From Alterisphingorhabdus sp051668705 (GTDB lineage: Bacteria > Pseudomonadota > Alphaproteobacteria > Sphingomonadales > Sphingomonadaceae): 64,000 nt of DNA. The translations under genes were made by a program, and so were the position numbers. Shown piece by piece: positions 9,801-18,295 of the stretch (positions within the stretch are counted from its first letter, which is position 1; the number at the start of each line of letters is the position of its first letter). The DNA is taken from NCBI RefSeq assembly GCF_051668705.1, contig NZ_CP196351.1, positions 372,001-436,000 of the forward strand, read 5' to 3'. The notes beneath the pieces are model-generated. The model had not been told where the DNA came from and ran no database searches. It saw only the letters and a program-made list of their open reading frames with translations.

Positions 9801-9941
9801 GATAATGACAACCGGAATAGGGAAATGCGGATCAACAGAACGCGAAATGCTGGTCAGTGATGCTAGGCCAAGCGCTGCCAGCAGCATGAAAAGCACTAGC
9901 GATAATTGCCAGTTGCGAATGGTAAATGCTGCGGGGCTCAT
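6849..9941 (-). CDS. RND-family efflux permease, inner-membrane pump
   Basis: This 1030-residue proton-driven tripartite-pump subunit has the duplicated RND architecture: TM1 at residues 12-30, a large periplasmic porter domain, a TM2-6 bundle, TM7 near 530, a second porter domain and TM8-12. The proton-relay Asp pair is in ALGLLVDDSIVVTENIARHL. The N-terminus contains ISRSVDPHFPIPVVII and GADAADMEETVAKPIEEVL, typical of the AcrB/HAE superfamily subgroup found in alphaproteobacteria. The substrate cannot be inferred. It follows its membrane-fusion gene after 62 bp on the same strand. No TolC-type outer-membrane factor lies in the cluster, so one must be recruited from elsewhere. Confidence 0.94.
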   Translation of the reverse strand: MSPAAFTIRNWQLSLVLFMLLAALGLASLTSISRSVDPHFPIPVVIIVAGQPGADAADMEETVAKPIEEVLQGLDDIEEIASTSFDGQAVVRAEFNWGGDADEYFDEVVREVSAIRDQLPEGLAQLNYNKVRTTESAVLQLALTSESASWRRMEKYAEDIRDAVVRNPGVRNVEIRGLATPEVQVALDPGKLSELRVGANTIANALQVGGAELPPGAVQSGERRFNVEAGGAFRDLETIRSLPVRAGDSTILTVDDVADVDWGASEHLYRARLNGKRAAFITITQKDGIDVIRLKAEVIKELDKQRALLPPDMKLEQAFDQSRDIEKRLAELARDFTIAVTLVIFTLLPLGWRASVIVMISIPLSLASGLLAIDLAGFNLSQLTIAGFIVALGLLVDDSIVVTENIARHLRMGKNRRTAAEEATREITPAVLGSTGVLIFAFAPLLFLPEGAGQFTRSFILSIIFTVAASLIISLTIIPFLASRILSREEGPDGNAILRWLNRQIERLYNPILHRALDAPKRTFWGAMIVCLSAFALVPTIGFSLFPYADTSYFLVRTETEQGSSLDRTDRVMREVDAILASEPSIEYRAENIGADNPQVFYNVFSNRQRTNYGETLAVLDEWDPRTSPAMIQRIRDKFDNIPGARISVDLFQNGAPIAAPIAIRIIGEDLDILREYAGKIEGILRNTKGARDVINPVSTDRIDLNIGIDDGQAALLDIPVGEPRRTLRLALSGEQAAIYRDSEGDGYPVTVRLPLNNNQPVSALDDIYLATRGGNPVALSQITNPALETVPPQIARFQQERNVTVTANAAPGALPAEVNRAALAEINKIELPEGYRISVGGEAEAIGATFDGFGVIILIALFGIFAVLVAEFGRFRETLVVAGVIPLGTFGGLLALLLTGNSLSYMAIIGFVALIGIEIKNSILLVDFTTQLRDQGMELREAIERAGEVRFLPVLLTSVTAVGGLSPLAIAGGSLYGPLAWVIIGGLISSTILSRIITPVMYLLIVRGDAQEKALQQKAAANSALPEAG

Positions 9942-10003
9942 GCTGGTCGCTCAATCATGGGTTACAAAAGTGCGAAGATAATATTGTGCATGACAGCGGT
10001 CCG

Positions 10004-11212
10004 TCATTGCGCTTCACCTTTGCGTTTTTGCTGTTTCTTGGCCCGTTCCCCCAGAGTTTCGGTATTTTGTGACGAACGATCGCCCTTTGTAGATGTTCCC
10101 GCTGTTGCCAGTTCACGAGGGGCCACGACATCGCCGGGGCGAATTTCTTCATGGCCTGTCACAACGATCTGCTCTCCGCGCTTCAGCCCGGATAATATGG
10201 TGATACGATCATCCAGCAATTCGCCCAACCTTACCGAACGAACAGCAACTTTGTTGTCATCGGGATTGATAACATAGACCAGAGCTTCCCCAGTGCGGAT
10301 ATCAAACACTGCAGGAGCAGGAATGCTGAGCACTGGATCAACATTGTCCGGCGCAATGGCTATGCGTGCTTCGCCAATTTGTCCGGAGCGCAATTTGGCA
10401 TTGTTGGGCAATGCAAAGCTGAGCGCGAATGTGCCTGTTCCCGGGTCTGCGCGGCCATCAATATCACGAATTTGTGCCGTAATCGGCACATTGTCCAACG
10501 CGCCGATAAATATCTCCGCCGTCATACCGACGGAAAGTTGGGCCACTTCACGGTCAGTTGCAGGTGTTTTCAAGACCAGCCCGCCGCTCGCTTCTCCGAT
10601 AACCAAAACGGGTGAACCAGCTTGCAAGACTTGTCCTGGTTCTGCGTCACGCGACAGAACTATGCCGCTTGATGGCGCGTAAATCCGCGACGTCTGGGTG
10701 GCGAACTCTCTTGCGCTAACTTGCGCTGCGGCGGATTTCTGGGCCGCCTGTGCTTGATCCAACTGCCCGCGTGTGACCCAGCCTTGCGCGAACAATGTTT
10801 CTAATCGCGCCATCTCCGCAGAAGCTCGGGTTAATTCTGCTTGTGCTGCCGCCAGATCAGCATCAACCGAAGTTGTATCGAGAGCCGCCATTAATGCGCC
10901 TTTGGCAATCTTGTCACCGGAATCATAGCGTATTGATGCAATCTTGCCTGTTGTGGTGAAGGCCAAGGGCGTTTCGAGCAGATAGCGCACCGTGCCGGTC
11001 AGCTTTAATATCTGGCTATCGGTTACTTGCCCAACGCGCGTCGCGGTGACTGCGGCAGGGGGTTTTTCTGCCGTTGCAGCATCTTCTTTATCCGCCTCCA
11101 GCGCATCACCGCCGGAGCATGACGCCAAAAACAGCGCAGCACAGGCCAAAATGGCAATGCGCGGACTATATCCTGATGCTGAATATTTATATGATAAGAA
11201 AGATGACAACAC
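10004..11212 (-). CDS. RND efflux periplasmic adaptor, lipoprotein type
   Basis: This membrane-fusion protein links the inner-membrane pump to an outer-membrane channel. It has 402 residues with a lipoprotein signal ending LFLASC. The HlyD/AcrA order is visible: a split lipoyl domain (GKIASIRYDSGDKIAKGALMA and SGIVLSRDAEPGQVLQAGSP), an alpha-helical hairpin rich in Ala and Glu between them, then beta-barrel and membrane-proximal domains. The C-terminus is charged. The first codon is GTG at 11210-11212. The frame holds no better ATG before the signal sequence. An AGAGGA lies about 13 nt upstream, which is loose. It is co-directional with the pump gene. Confidence 0.92.
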   Translation of the reverse strand: MLSSFLSYKYSASGYSPRIAILACAALFLASCSGGDALEADKEDAATAEKPPAAVTATRVGQVTDSQILKLTGTVRYLLETPLAFTTTGKIASIRYDSGDKIAKGALMAALDTTSVDADLAAAQAELTRASAEMARLETLFAQGWVTRGQLDQAQAAQKSAAAQVSAREFATQTSRIYAPSSGIVLSRDAEPGQVLQAGSPVLVIGEASGGLVLKTPATDREVAQLSVGMTAEIFIGALDNVPITAQIRDIDGRADPGTGTFALSFALPNNAKLRSGQIGEARIAIAPDNVDPVLSIPAPAVFDIRTGEALVYVINPDDNKVAVRSVRLGELLDDRITILSGLKRGEQIVVTGHEEIRPGDVVAPRELATAGTSTKGDRSSQNTETLGERAKKQQKRKGEAQ

Positions 11213-11375
11213 GCGTTTAAAAATATCCTCTCTTGTTCATGTGTACCAAGCGCATATTTCGTATTTTTGCAACTATAACAAGCATAAGAAAAAGAATGCA
11301 GTTGGTCTAAGGCAACTTTTCGCACTCTATAACGATATGCTATTTAGAGGGAAATTCGCAGTTGGGACTTAAAAT

Positions 11376-13058
11376 ATGCAGTTAATAAGGGCTGGCCTAT
11401 CGGCATTAATGCTGGCGTTTTGCGTTGCTGCCTGCGGGGGCGCTGAACCAAAATCTTTGCAAGAAAGCAATGCGTCCAGCCCTGAACCGCAGGCCGACAT
11501 TGCTAATGCTCAACAGCCTGTTCAACTCGATATATTGACCACCACCGGCCCATGGCCAGTAGCTTCACGCCTGATCGGCTATAATGGGCGGCTATGGTTC
11601 GCCAATTCTGTTAAAGGTATCAACCATAATGCTGCGGATATTTGGAGCATAGATATCGCCTCTGGCGCAAAGCGCTATGAGCGCTCATTGTTCAGTCAGG
11701 ATGCGGGTCTACCATTGGTTTATGATGGGTTGCTATATTGGCCATTAGAGGACGCGCTGCTGGCCTTTGGTGATGGAATTATCAGCGTAACCGATGGTGA
11801 GGACTGGGCGCGTATGACAATCCCCGGATCGCCCATTTATCATAGTTATGAGGCTCTGGATTGGAAAGGCGATTTGCTGACGCTAGCGGCTGCAGGCGAT
11901 ACTGCGCTCCATCGCAAAATAGCTGGTCAAAATGATTGGCAGCAAATTGTTCGTCATACAGCTCCGCGAGGGAAAATTGCGCGTTTAAAGGAACTGACCA
12001 AATTTAATGGCGCTGTCTATGCCGTGCTGCGCGATGGCAAGAAACGGCGTCTGGCAAGATGGTCCGGCATTGATGGTGAACAGTTTGAAGATGTGTTGCC
12101 ATGGCCGCGCTATAAATATCTCAACGGCCTGACGGTGCATAAAGACGCGCTGTTCGCTCTGGTCGGTCGCGGCGCAGCACGGGAGATATGGCGGCATGAC
12201 GGCCAAACCAGCTATCGCGTTGGCCCAACTGCAAGATTTGCCGATCTGGCCAGCGATGGCGAAAATTTATGGGCTGTCACTTTTGAAGGCGATTTGCTGT
12301 CCAGCACCAATGGTGATGTGTGGGAGCGGCATGAAAAGCTCATCGGAGGACGCCCTAATGCCCTGACAATAGTTGATGGCGGTTTGTTCGCATCTGGCAC
12401 TGGCAGTGATGATAAAGGCATTATCTGGTGGCAGAAGGGGCACCGGCTAAAAACTGCCGATCCAGCGGCCTCACAAGGGGAAAGCAAACTGTCCCGTCTC
12501 GACATCCGCCCAAAGACAAGCACGTCTGTTGATTGGCAGAAAAAGGGCGCGGAAATTGACGCCTTATTAGCTGACCCTGATGTTTTTGGCGATAATGGTG
12601 GTGAACTACTGGGTGATCGTGTCGTTGAAGCGATTGCAAGTGGCGCACCGCGAGGCTTTTTTGCACAGCGTCTGCAAAGCAAAATAGCGGTAGCCAGCTT
12701 TTCAGGCTTTGGCGGTGACAGCAATATCAATTCGGTCGATGTCTCGCAGCTGATATTGCTATGGGCGATGGCGCAATCGCAACATGCCGACGTGCCGCCT
12801 GCCTTATTGCTCAAACCATGGCGATCAAAGCAGAACAGTTATGAAAAATATCTGGAACCAGCAATGGCTGCGATCCATGCCGTCGCCATGGCAAAACAGG
12901 GTGACAAAGCCACTATTGATGCATTGCTAAAAAGGTTGGAGTTTAAGGACGACCCTGACTGGCTGCATAGTCAGGTCATTGGCGCTTTAACCGCCGCTAC
13001 GGGGCAGCATTTTGGCTATGATGTTGATGCATGGCGCGAATGGAATGATGCGCGGTAA
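11376..13058 (+). CDS. lipoprotein with probable beta-propeller domain, function unknown
   Basis: The product has 560 residues. The N-terminus is a lipoprotein signal (MQLIRAGLSALMLAFCVAAC). A low-complexity linker follows, then repeated beta-type blades with spaced Trp and Gly-Asp turns, for example GYNGRLWFANSVKG, WKGDLLTLAAAGD, FNGAVYAVLRDGKKRRLARW and SDGENLWAVTFEGDLLSSTNGDVWERH. This pattern looks like a BNR/Kelch-type propeller. The last 160 residues are helical and resemble HEAT-like or scaffold segments. I do not recognise a named family. It is divergent from the efflux adaptor with a 163-bp gap and convergent with crtB. Confidence 0.72.
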   Translation: MQLIRAGLSALMLAFCVAACGGAEPKSLQESNASSPEPQADIANAQQPVQLDILTTTGPWPVASRLIGYNGRLWFANSVKGINHNAADIWSIDIASGAKRYERSLFSQDAGLPLVYDGLLYWPLEDALLAFGDGIISVTDGEDWARMTIPGSPIYHSYEALDWKGDLLTLAAAGDTALHRKIAGQNDWQQIVRHTAPRGKIARLKELTKFNGAVYAVLRDGKKRRLARWSGIDGEQFEDVLPWPRYKYLNGLTVHKDALFALVGRGAAREIWRHDGQTSYRVGPTARFADLASDGENLWAVTFEGDLLSSTNGDVWERHEKLIGGRPNALTIVDGGLFASGTGSDDKGIIWWQKGHRLKTADPAASQGESKLSRLDIRPKTSTSVDWQKKGAEIDALLADPDVFGDNGGELLGDRVVEAIASGAPRGFFAQRLQSKIAVASFSGFGGDSNINSVDVSQLILLWAMAQSQHADVPPALLLKPWRSKQNSYEKYLEPAMAAIHAVAMAKQGDKATIDALLKRLEFKDDPDWLHSQVIGALTAATGQHFGYDVDAWREWNDAR

Positions 13059-13070
13059 AGAGCTTATTTC

Positions 13071-13098
13071 AGCGAGCCTATTTAAGCGAGCCTATTCA
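13071..13098. repeat. short tandem direct repeat at the crtB 3' end
   Basis: The 14-bp unit AGCGAGCCTATTTA at 13071-13084 is followed directly by a second near-identical copy, and a shorter CCTATTTTA copy lies just after. The repeat overlaps the crtB stop region (stop at 13092-13094). It may mark slippage or be a remnant of a convergent terminator. Confidence 0.5.
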
Positions 13099-14039
13099 GC
13101 GCCTATTTTACGGGGACGTGTCCACAATCCATCGCGGCCAATATCTTCAGGCGGATTGATCGATTGCAGCCCGCTCCTGACGACCCATCCCAATTTTGAG
13201 CGTTTGCGGGTAAAGGTCCGGTGGTCCCAAGCATTGGCACCGCGATCGCGGACTTTGCGTGCAATATCGCCATAAATCCCTGCCGCTGCCAACACCGCCC
13301 AGCGTGCCCGAAAAGGCAGGAGCACCGCGCCAGTGCGGGCTGATGCTTCATAGGCTTCTGACCGGTCTGCCAATCGCTTGGCGAGCCGCGCGAGCTGATC
13401 CCGATAATGCGGTTTCATATGCTGTCCTGGGGGAATGTCCATCTGTGCCAGCCATTCTATGGGCAGGTAACAGCGGCCAACGCTATCATCTTCGCTAATA
13501 TCACGCGCAATATTGGCCAGTTGAAAGGCAAGACCCAAATCGCATGCCCGGTCCAGCGTTGTCTCATCATCAGGCGCAACGCCCATCACGATAGCCATCA
13601 TACAGCCCACAGCCCCAGCAACATGATAGCAATATTGGTAGAGATCATCTTCACTGCGGGGCCGCCATTCGGCAGCATCAAGAGCAAAGCCTTCTATCAC
13701 ATCATCGGCAAAGCGGCGCGGGATATTACACTCGCTAACAACCAGCGCCAGACAATCAAAAGCACGTTCATCGCAAAGCTGACCAGCATAGGCTTTGTCT
13801 GTCTGCGTGCGGATATAATCCAGCCGCGCCGCAGCATCGTCAATATTGGTCATGCCATGGCCCAGATCCTGCCCATCGGCTAGATCATCGCATTTGCGGC
13901 ACCATGCATAAAGCAACCAGGCCCGTTCACGGGTTTGCTGGTCGAACAATTTGCTGGCCAGAGAGAAAGATTTTGAGCCTTTGCCGATAGCGCGTGAGGC
14001 ATAGGCCACAAGGGCAGAGCGATCCGTAGCATGATCCAT
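13092..14039 (-). CDS. crtB: phytoene synthase (15-cis)
   Basis: CrtB condenses two geranylgeranyl-PP molecules to phytoene. Both Asp-rich Mg-binding motifs are present: AWCRKCDDLADG near the N-terminus and NIARDISEDDSVGRCYLP in the middle. LAFQLANIARD is the usual prenyl-synthase helix. I choose the ATG ending at 14039 because MDHATDRSALVAYASRAIG fits the family N-terminus. A GTG at 14081 extends the protein by 14 residues, but its only AGG is too close. It is the last gene of the crtY-crtI-LOG-crtB unit, 108 bp (66 bp from the GTG) after the LOG gene. No crtE (GGPP synthase) is in the window. Confidence 0.94.
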   Translation of the reverse strand: MDHATDRSALVAYASRAIGKGSKSFSLASKLFDQQTRERAWLLYAWCRKCDDLADGQDLGHGMTNIDDAAARLDYIRTQTDKAYAGQLCDERAFDCLALVVSECNIPRRFADDVIEGFALDAAEWRPRSEDDLYQYCYHVAGAVGCMMAIVMGVAPDDETTLDRACDLGLAFQLANIARDISEDDSVGRCYLPIEWLAQMDIPPGQHMKPHYRDQLARLAKRLADRSEAYEASARTGAVLLPFRARWAVLAAAGIYGDIARKVRDRGANAWDHRTFTRKRSKLGWVVRSGLQSINPPEDIGRDGLWTRPRKIGAE

Positions 14040-14147
14040 ATTATGATCTGACGGGCGGTCTATCTGGCTTAACTGATTCACCCTGTGACACTAGCCGTTC
14101 GCGCGGCTCTTGTCGAAAAAGCTTTTTGTAGGCTCACAGATTTCTGC

Positions 14148-14729
14148 TCACAAGTCTTCTGCTTTCATGGAGAAAATCGTCTCTATCGGCTTAGAGCTTC
14201 CCATTTTATCGAGCAGTGCATCAATATTATCAGCGACCAGCATGATATCCTTATGCTGGCTGCGGACAAAGCCGGTCTGGGCCATATGCTGGTAAAACTC
14301 GATCAGCTTGTCATAATATCTAGCAATGTTGAGCACACCCACCGGCTTGTCATGATAGCCCAATTGCGCCCAGCTAATCGCTTCCCATAGCTCATCCATA
14401 GTGCCGACACCGCCGGGCAGGTTGATAAAGCCGTCGGAAAGATCAGTGAAGAGTTTTTTGCGCTCATGCATGCCCGGCACGATATGCAGTTCGGTGCAGC
14501 CGGTATGGGCCACTTCGGCGTTGCGCAGCGCTTCAGGAATGACCCCGATCACTTTTCCGCCAGCCGCCAAAGCGCTGTCCGCAACCGCCCCCATAAGGCC
14601 CAGCCTGCCGCCGCCATAAACAACAGTGATCCCGCGTTCAGCCAGCGTCTCGCCGACACGCTGTGCCGCCTTGATATAGACTGGATCAGACGGCGTAGCC
14701 GAACCACAATATACGGCTAGTGCTTTCAA
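14148..14729 (-). CDS. LOG-family (TIGR00730) nucleoside 5'-monophosphate phosphoribohydrolase
   Basis: LOG-family proteins cleave the ribose-base bond of nucleoside 5'-monophosphates. The plant members release active cytokinins. The Rossmann-like protein has 193 residues and holds both signatures: YGGGRLGLMGAVADSAL and the catalytic LPGGVGTMDELWEAISWAQLG. AVYCGSA stands at the N-terminus. The start overlaps the crtI stop by 4 bp, so the two are translationally coupled, and crtB follows downstream. A role inside carotenoid synthesis is not established. I infer only that the gene is transcribed with the pathway. Confidence 0.9.
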   Translation of the reverse strand: MKALAVYCGSATPSDPVYIKAAQRVGETLAERGITVVYGGGRLGLMGAVADSALAAGGKVIGVIPEALRNAEVAHTGCTELHIVPGMHERKKLFTDLSDGFINLPGGVGTMDELWEAISWAQLGYHDKPVGVLNIARYYDKLIEFYQHMAQTGFVRSQHKDIMLVADNIDALLDKMGSSKPIETIFSMKAEDL

Positions 14730-16207
14730 AGCATATCCTCGATCATCAGCTCTGCTGTGGCTTTTGCACTGCCGACAACGCCTGGAATACCCGCTCCGGG
14801 GTGCGTGCCTGCACCAACAAAATACAGATTGCCGATCACGTCATCACGGTTATGCGTGCGGAACCATGCACTTTGCGTCAGAACAGGCTCTAAACTAAAC
14901 GCGCTGCCCAGATGGGCGTTCAGATCCTGGCCAAAATCTTTCGGCGTATAGTGGAAGCTGGTGACCAGACGGTCATGAATATCGGGTACCAGACGCTCGC
15001 CAATTTCATCCAGAATGCGCTTGGCAAATTTCGGACCCATGTCATCCCAATCAATCGGCAGTTTGCCCAAATGAGCAACTGGCGCGAGCACATAAAAAGT
15101 ACTGTGCCCTTCAGGTGCCATGCTGGGGTCGGTCACTGTCGGGTGGTGCAGATAGAGCGAGAAGTCCTTAGGCAAGACGCCATTGGAATAAATATCGTCT
15201 AGCAAGCCTTTATAGCGCGGGCCGAACAAGATCATATGATGCGGAATGCCCGGCCATGTGCCTTTCAGGCCAAAATGCAGCACGAACAATGATGGAGAGA
15301 ATTTCTTGCGCATCAAGGCTTTGGTCTGGCGTTTGCCGCGCGCATTATCGCTCAGCAGATCGCGATAGCTGTGCACCACATCGGCATTGCTGGCTACGGC
15401 ATCAAAATGCTGTTCGCCAAATTCTTTGGTCACAATGCCAGTCACTTTGTCGCCGCGGCTGGCAATGCGCTCAACCGGCGTGGAAAGATGCACCTTGCCG
15501 CCAATCCGCTCAAAATGGGTAACCATGCCAGCAATAAGACGGTTGGTGCCGCCTTTTGCAAACCATACGCCGCCATCTTTTTCCAACTTGTGGATCAGGG
15601 CGTAAACGCTGCTGGTTTTCATCGGGTTGCCGCCAACAAGCAGAGTGTGGAAGGATAGGGCTTCGCGCAGCTTCTCACTTTTCACATAAGAGGAGACGAT
15701 CGAATAAACCGAACGCCAAGCCTGATATTTCATGAGCGACGGCGCGGCCTTAATCATGCTGGCAAAATCCAGAAACGCCTTGGTGCCGAGTTTTAGATAC
15801 CCCTCATCATGCACGCCTTTAGAGAATTCCAGAAACTTGTCATAGCCTTCCAAATCTTCAACATTCAGCTTGGCAATTTCTGCGCGCAGGCTTTCTTCAT
15901 CATTGGAATAATCAAAATTCGTGCCATCCGGCCAATTCAGCCGATAAAATGGCATAACGGGGACCAGATCAACATCTTCGCTAATGTCATGGCCGGTCAG
16001 TTCCCAAAGCTGTTTCAGACAGGGCGGGTCGGTGATTACGGTTGGGCCGGCATCAAATGTGAAGCCATCTTTCTCCCAATAATAGGCCCTGCCACCTGGC
16101 TTATCCCGACTTTCAAAAATTGTGGTGTTTATGCCTGCTGATTGCAATCTTATCGCCAGTGCCAGACCGCCGAAACCTGACCCGATAACCGCTGCTGTTT
16201 TTGTCAT
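14726..16207 (-). CDS. crtI: phytoene desaturase (lycopene-forming type)
   Basis: CrtI converts phytoene to lycopene using FAD. The dinucleotide-binding motif is at the N-terminus (AVIGSGFGGLALAIRLQSAG), and the family C-terminal signature GAGTHPGAGIPGVVGSAKA is complete. I choose the ATG ending at 16207, which has a GGGAT-type RBS on the minus strand. A GTG at 16222 would add five residues (MKRDN). The length of about 493 residues is normal. The gene follows crtY after 37 bp and its stop overlaps the LOG start by 4 bp. Confidence 0.96.
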   Translation of the reverse strand: MTKTAAVIGSGFGGLALAIRLQSAGINTTIFESRDKPGGRAYYWEKDGFTFDAGPTVITDPPCLKQLWELTGHDISEDVDLVPVMPFYRLNWPDGTNFDYSNDEESLRAEIAKLNVEDLEGYDKFLEFSKGVHDEGYLKLGTKAFLDFASMIKAAPSLMKYQAWRSVYSIVSSYVKSEKLREALSFHTLLVGGNPMKTSSVYALIHKLEKDGGVWFAKGGTNRLIAGMVTHFERIGGKVHLSTPVERIASRGDKVTGIVTKEFGEQHFDAVASNADVVHSYRDLLSDNARGKRQTKALMRKKFSPSLFVLHFGLKGTWPGIPHHMILFGPRYKGLLDDIYSNGVLPKDFSLYLHHPTVTDPSMAPEGHSTFYVLAPVAHLGKLPIDWDDMGPKFAKRILDEIGERLVPDIHDRLVTSFHYTPKDFGQDLNAHLGSAFSLEPVLTQSAWFRTHNRDDVIGNLYFVGAGTHPGAGIPGVVGSAKATAELMIEDML

Positions 16208-16244
16208 ATTATCCCGTTTCACCCTGCATCGCCCGGAATAGGGC

Positions 16245-17447
16245 TTAGCTGCGTTTAAATAACGCCTGCATAGCGGACTTTATGGGGATAGGTGGCTTAC
16301 CAATCAAGATGCGTAATTTATCGCGCCAATTTGATTGGCCAGCGTAAAAGCGTCCCAGCAAGGGCGCGGGCAGCCGATAAAAGTGCTGAAAGATGCTATA
16401 GCGGTCATCCGGCGGCGTCGCGCGAAACAGCATTTTGCTGAGCATGCGGTAATAGGAACCACTGCGCCAATGCTGCTCAGCATAGTGTTTGCTTGCCTCT
16501 GCCAGTCTTTCACCATCCAGCCGCGGCAATGATGCAACATAAAGCGCAAAGCGCACGGCATCGGGCAGGGAATAGCTGGTTAGCCCGTGGAAAAGGCCGG
16601 AGCGTCCGCCAGCGCGCGCAGTATTGCCCGGCTGAGCCTCCCAGAATTTTTTGAAATCGCCATCAATGGTAACAGGCAACAAACCTGTCTCTTCGCGCAC
16701 AACACGTTCGACTTTCCAGCCTTGTTCATCGGCATATTGGGCGATGCGTTGACGCAATATACGTGGGTCCAGATCGGGCGTATCGCTATAATATGTGTCC
16801 TCGACAAAAACCTCTGTCGGTGAAAAGGGCAGACAATAGACGAAGCGATAGCCGTCTTTTTGGTCCACCGTTGCGTCCATGATGATAGGCCGAGTCAGGC
16901 CATGCGGCTCTGAGCATTGCAAAGACTGGCCGCAAAATTTTTGCCAGCCACATTCCAGCCCAGTAATATTTTTTATGCCGCGCGCATCGATTACGCCCTT
17001 GGCAGATATGATAGTGCCATCTCGCAGCGCGACAGAATCCGGAACGACAGCCTTTACCGGGGCATTGTTCATGCGCTGGTCTTCGCGCAAATCCTCGCGG
17101 ATGATCTGGTCAAACCGCTCTGAAGTAATGCTGTAATAGCGCTCATCCAAATGGCGTTGCCGTTCGGGGAAAATAACATCATAGCCGCGCCAGCCATAAG
17201 CGATTAAAGGCGCGATCAACCATCCTGCCTCTTGCGGAATATCGCTGGCGAAGAAAGACCATATATGGTCACCGCCAAAAACATCCTGCTCCTCAATCAA
17301 CAGAATTTTCACATCAGGGCGCAATTTTGAAACGGCTAGCGCAATCATGCCGCCAGCCAGCCCGCCACCAACAATAGCCAGATCGCAATCCGGCTCTTGC
17401 GCGTCTTGTGTGCCATCTAGTGGCAAACTGTGTTGGGTGGTCGTCAT
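16245..17447 (-). CDS. crtY: lycopene beta-cyclase
   Basis: CrtY cyclises lycopene to beta-carotene. The NAD/FAD-binding fold begins with CDLAIVGGGLAGGMIALAV. The family motif VFVEDTYYSD and a GYRFVYCLPFSPTE segment are present, as is GGRSGLFHGLTSYSLPDAVR near the C-terminal third. The ORF is open to 17519, but MTTTQHSLPLDG, whose start codon ends at 17447 and is preceded by GCGAG on the minus strand, is the likely start. That gives 400 residues. It is the first gene of the carotenoid unit, so the promoter should lie in the AT-rich gap upstream. Confidence 0.94.
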   Translation of the reverse strand: MTTTQHSLPLDGTQDAQEPDCDLAIVGGGLAGGMIALAVSKLRPDVKILLIEEQDVFGGDHIWSFFASDIPQEAGWLIAPLIAYGWRGYDVIFPERQRHLDERYYSITSERFDQIIREDLREDQRMNNAPVKAVVPDSVALRDGTIISAKGVIDARGIKNITGLECGWQKFCGQSLQCSEPHGLTRPIIMDATVDQKDGYRFVYCLPFSPTEVFVEDTYYSDTPDLDPRILRQRIAQYADEQGWKVERVVREETGLLPVTIDGDFKKFWEAQPGNTARAGGRSGLFHGLTSYSLPDAVRFALYVASLPRLDGERLAEASKHYAEQHWRSGSYYRMLSKMLFRATPPDDRYSIFQHFYRLPAPLLGRFYAGQSNWRDKLRILIGKPPIPIKSAMQALFKRS

Positions 17448-17792
17448 GGTCTCGCTCGCATATGCGCAACAGCGCATATATGGCAAGGGGAAAGGCTGTT
17501 TTCCTGAGCAAGAAAGCACCTTTTGACAAGGTCAGCCCGTAGATATGGCAACAGAGAAGTTGGTTGCTGAGCACAGGCAAAAAATAAATAAAATTATTTG
17601 TCGAGTCCGTACAATAATAAAATTTTGTAATTCACTATCTAATAATCACAATCGAAAAGTGTGATTCGAAAAACAAAAACCGATAAATCGCTTTTCTAAA
17701 AACTATATAATTTAAGAATATTGTATCTGTATTTACAGAACCCTTTGTGTTGCGCTTTGTTTAAGTAAATTTATTATAGGATGGATTATATT
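17448..17792. promoter_or_regulatory. AT-rich divergent intergenic region (crtY / small orphan gene)
   Basis: The gap of about 345 bp is strikingly AT-rich compared with the genes on either side, mainly from 17570 to 17780. It should contain the promoters of the crtY operon (minus) and of the small gene at 17793 (plus). A perfect inverted repeat, AATCACA (17644-17650) and TGTGATT (17660-17666), could be an operator. TATAAT stands at 17706-17711, but no good -35 box is placed for it. I see no ORF or RNA gene. Confidence 0.45.
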
Positions 17793-18119
17793 ATGATTTC
17801 ATGTTCAAAAATTACCGTTGTCAATAAAGGCGGCTATGTTTTTAATTTCTCGGTTCAATGGCTGGGCAGTGATGGCAAATGGCAAACAACTGAGTGGAAT
17901 AGCGGGAATTACCCTGTCTTGCAGAGCTGCACGACGCCGGAGCTGAGCGAGATTGGCGTTCCTGCCGATGCTCTGGCGGTCACGCCTTATGGCCATGCCG
18001 TATTGGGCACCAGCGGCCAGGGTGAAGCATTTGTGACCTATGCGCCAAATACAGGTGAAGCCACCTATCACGCCGTGGGCACCACCTTTATCGGCTTTGC
18101 TGTCGAATTGCAGGAGTAA
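17793..18119 (+). CDS. small beta-rich protein of unknown function
   Basis: The product has 108 residues. I choose ATG 17793, which has AGGATGG about 8 nt upstream. ATG 17781 overlaps that RBS. There is no signal peptide and no transmembrane segment. The protein has alternating beta-type stretches (KITVVNKGGYVFNFSVQWLG, EAFVTYAPNTGEATYHAVG) and several aromatic residues, which could suit a lectin-like or jelly-roll fold. I do not recognise the family. It stands alone: an AT-rich region lies before it and a strong terminator 14 bp after its stop. Confidence 0.65.
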   Translation: MISCSKITVVNKGGYVFNFSVQWLGSDGKWQTTEWNSGNYPVLQSCTTPELSEIGVPADALAVTPYGHAVLGTSGQGEAFVTYAPNTGEATYHAVGTTFIGFAVELQE

Positions 18120-18132
18120 ACCCTCTCCCAAG

Positions 18133-18164
18133 TCGGCGCGCGGCAAAGTCTGCGCGCCGATTTT
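18133..18164 (+). terminator. rho-independent terminator after the small orphan gene
   Basis: TCGGCGCGC (18133-18141) and GCGCGCCGA (18152-18160) form a perfect 9-bp GC stem with a 10-nt loop, followed by TTTT. It isolates the small gene from the repeat protein downstream. Confidence 0.85.
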
Positions 18165-18295
18165 GCCGTTCTGCTCTGGCAACAATGGGCCGCACTTTGA
18201 AAAACCTGCGCCCCTGCAAACAATATTTCCGCGCGACAATTGCAATATAGGCAAATTGATTTAGGCTGGTTTCTTCGGGAATGAGGGGTATTTCC

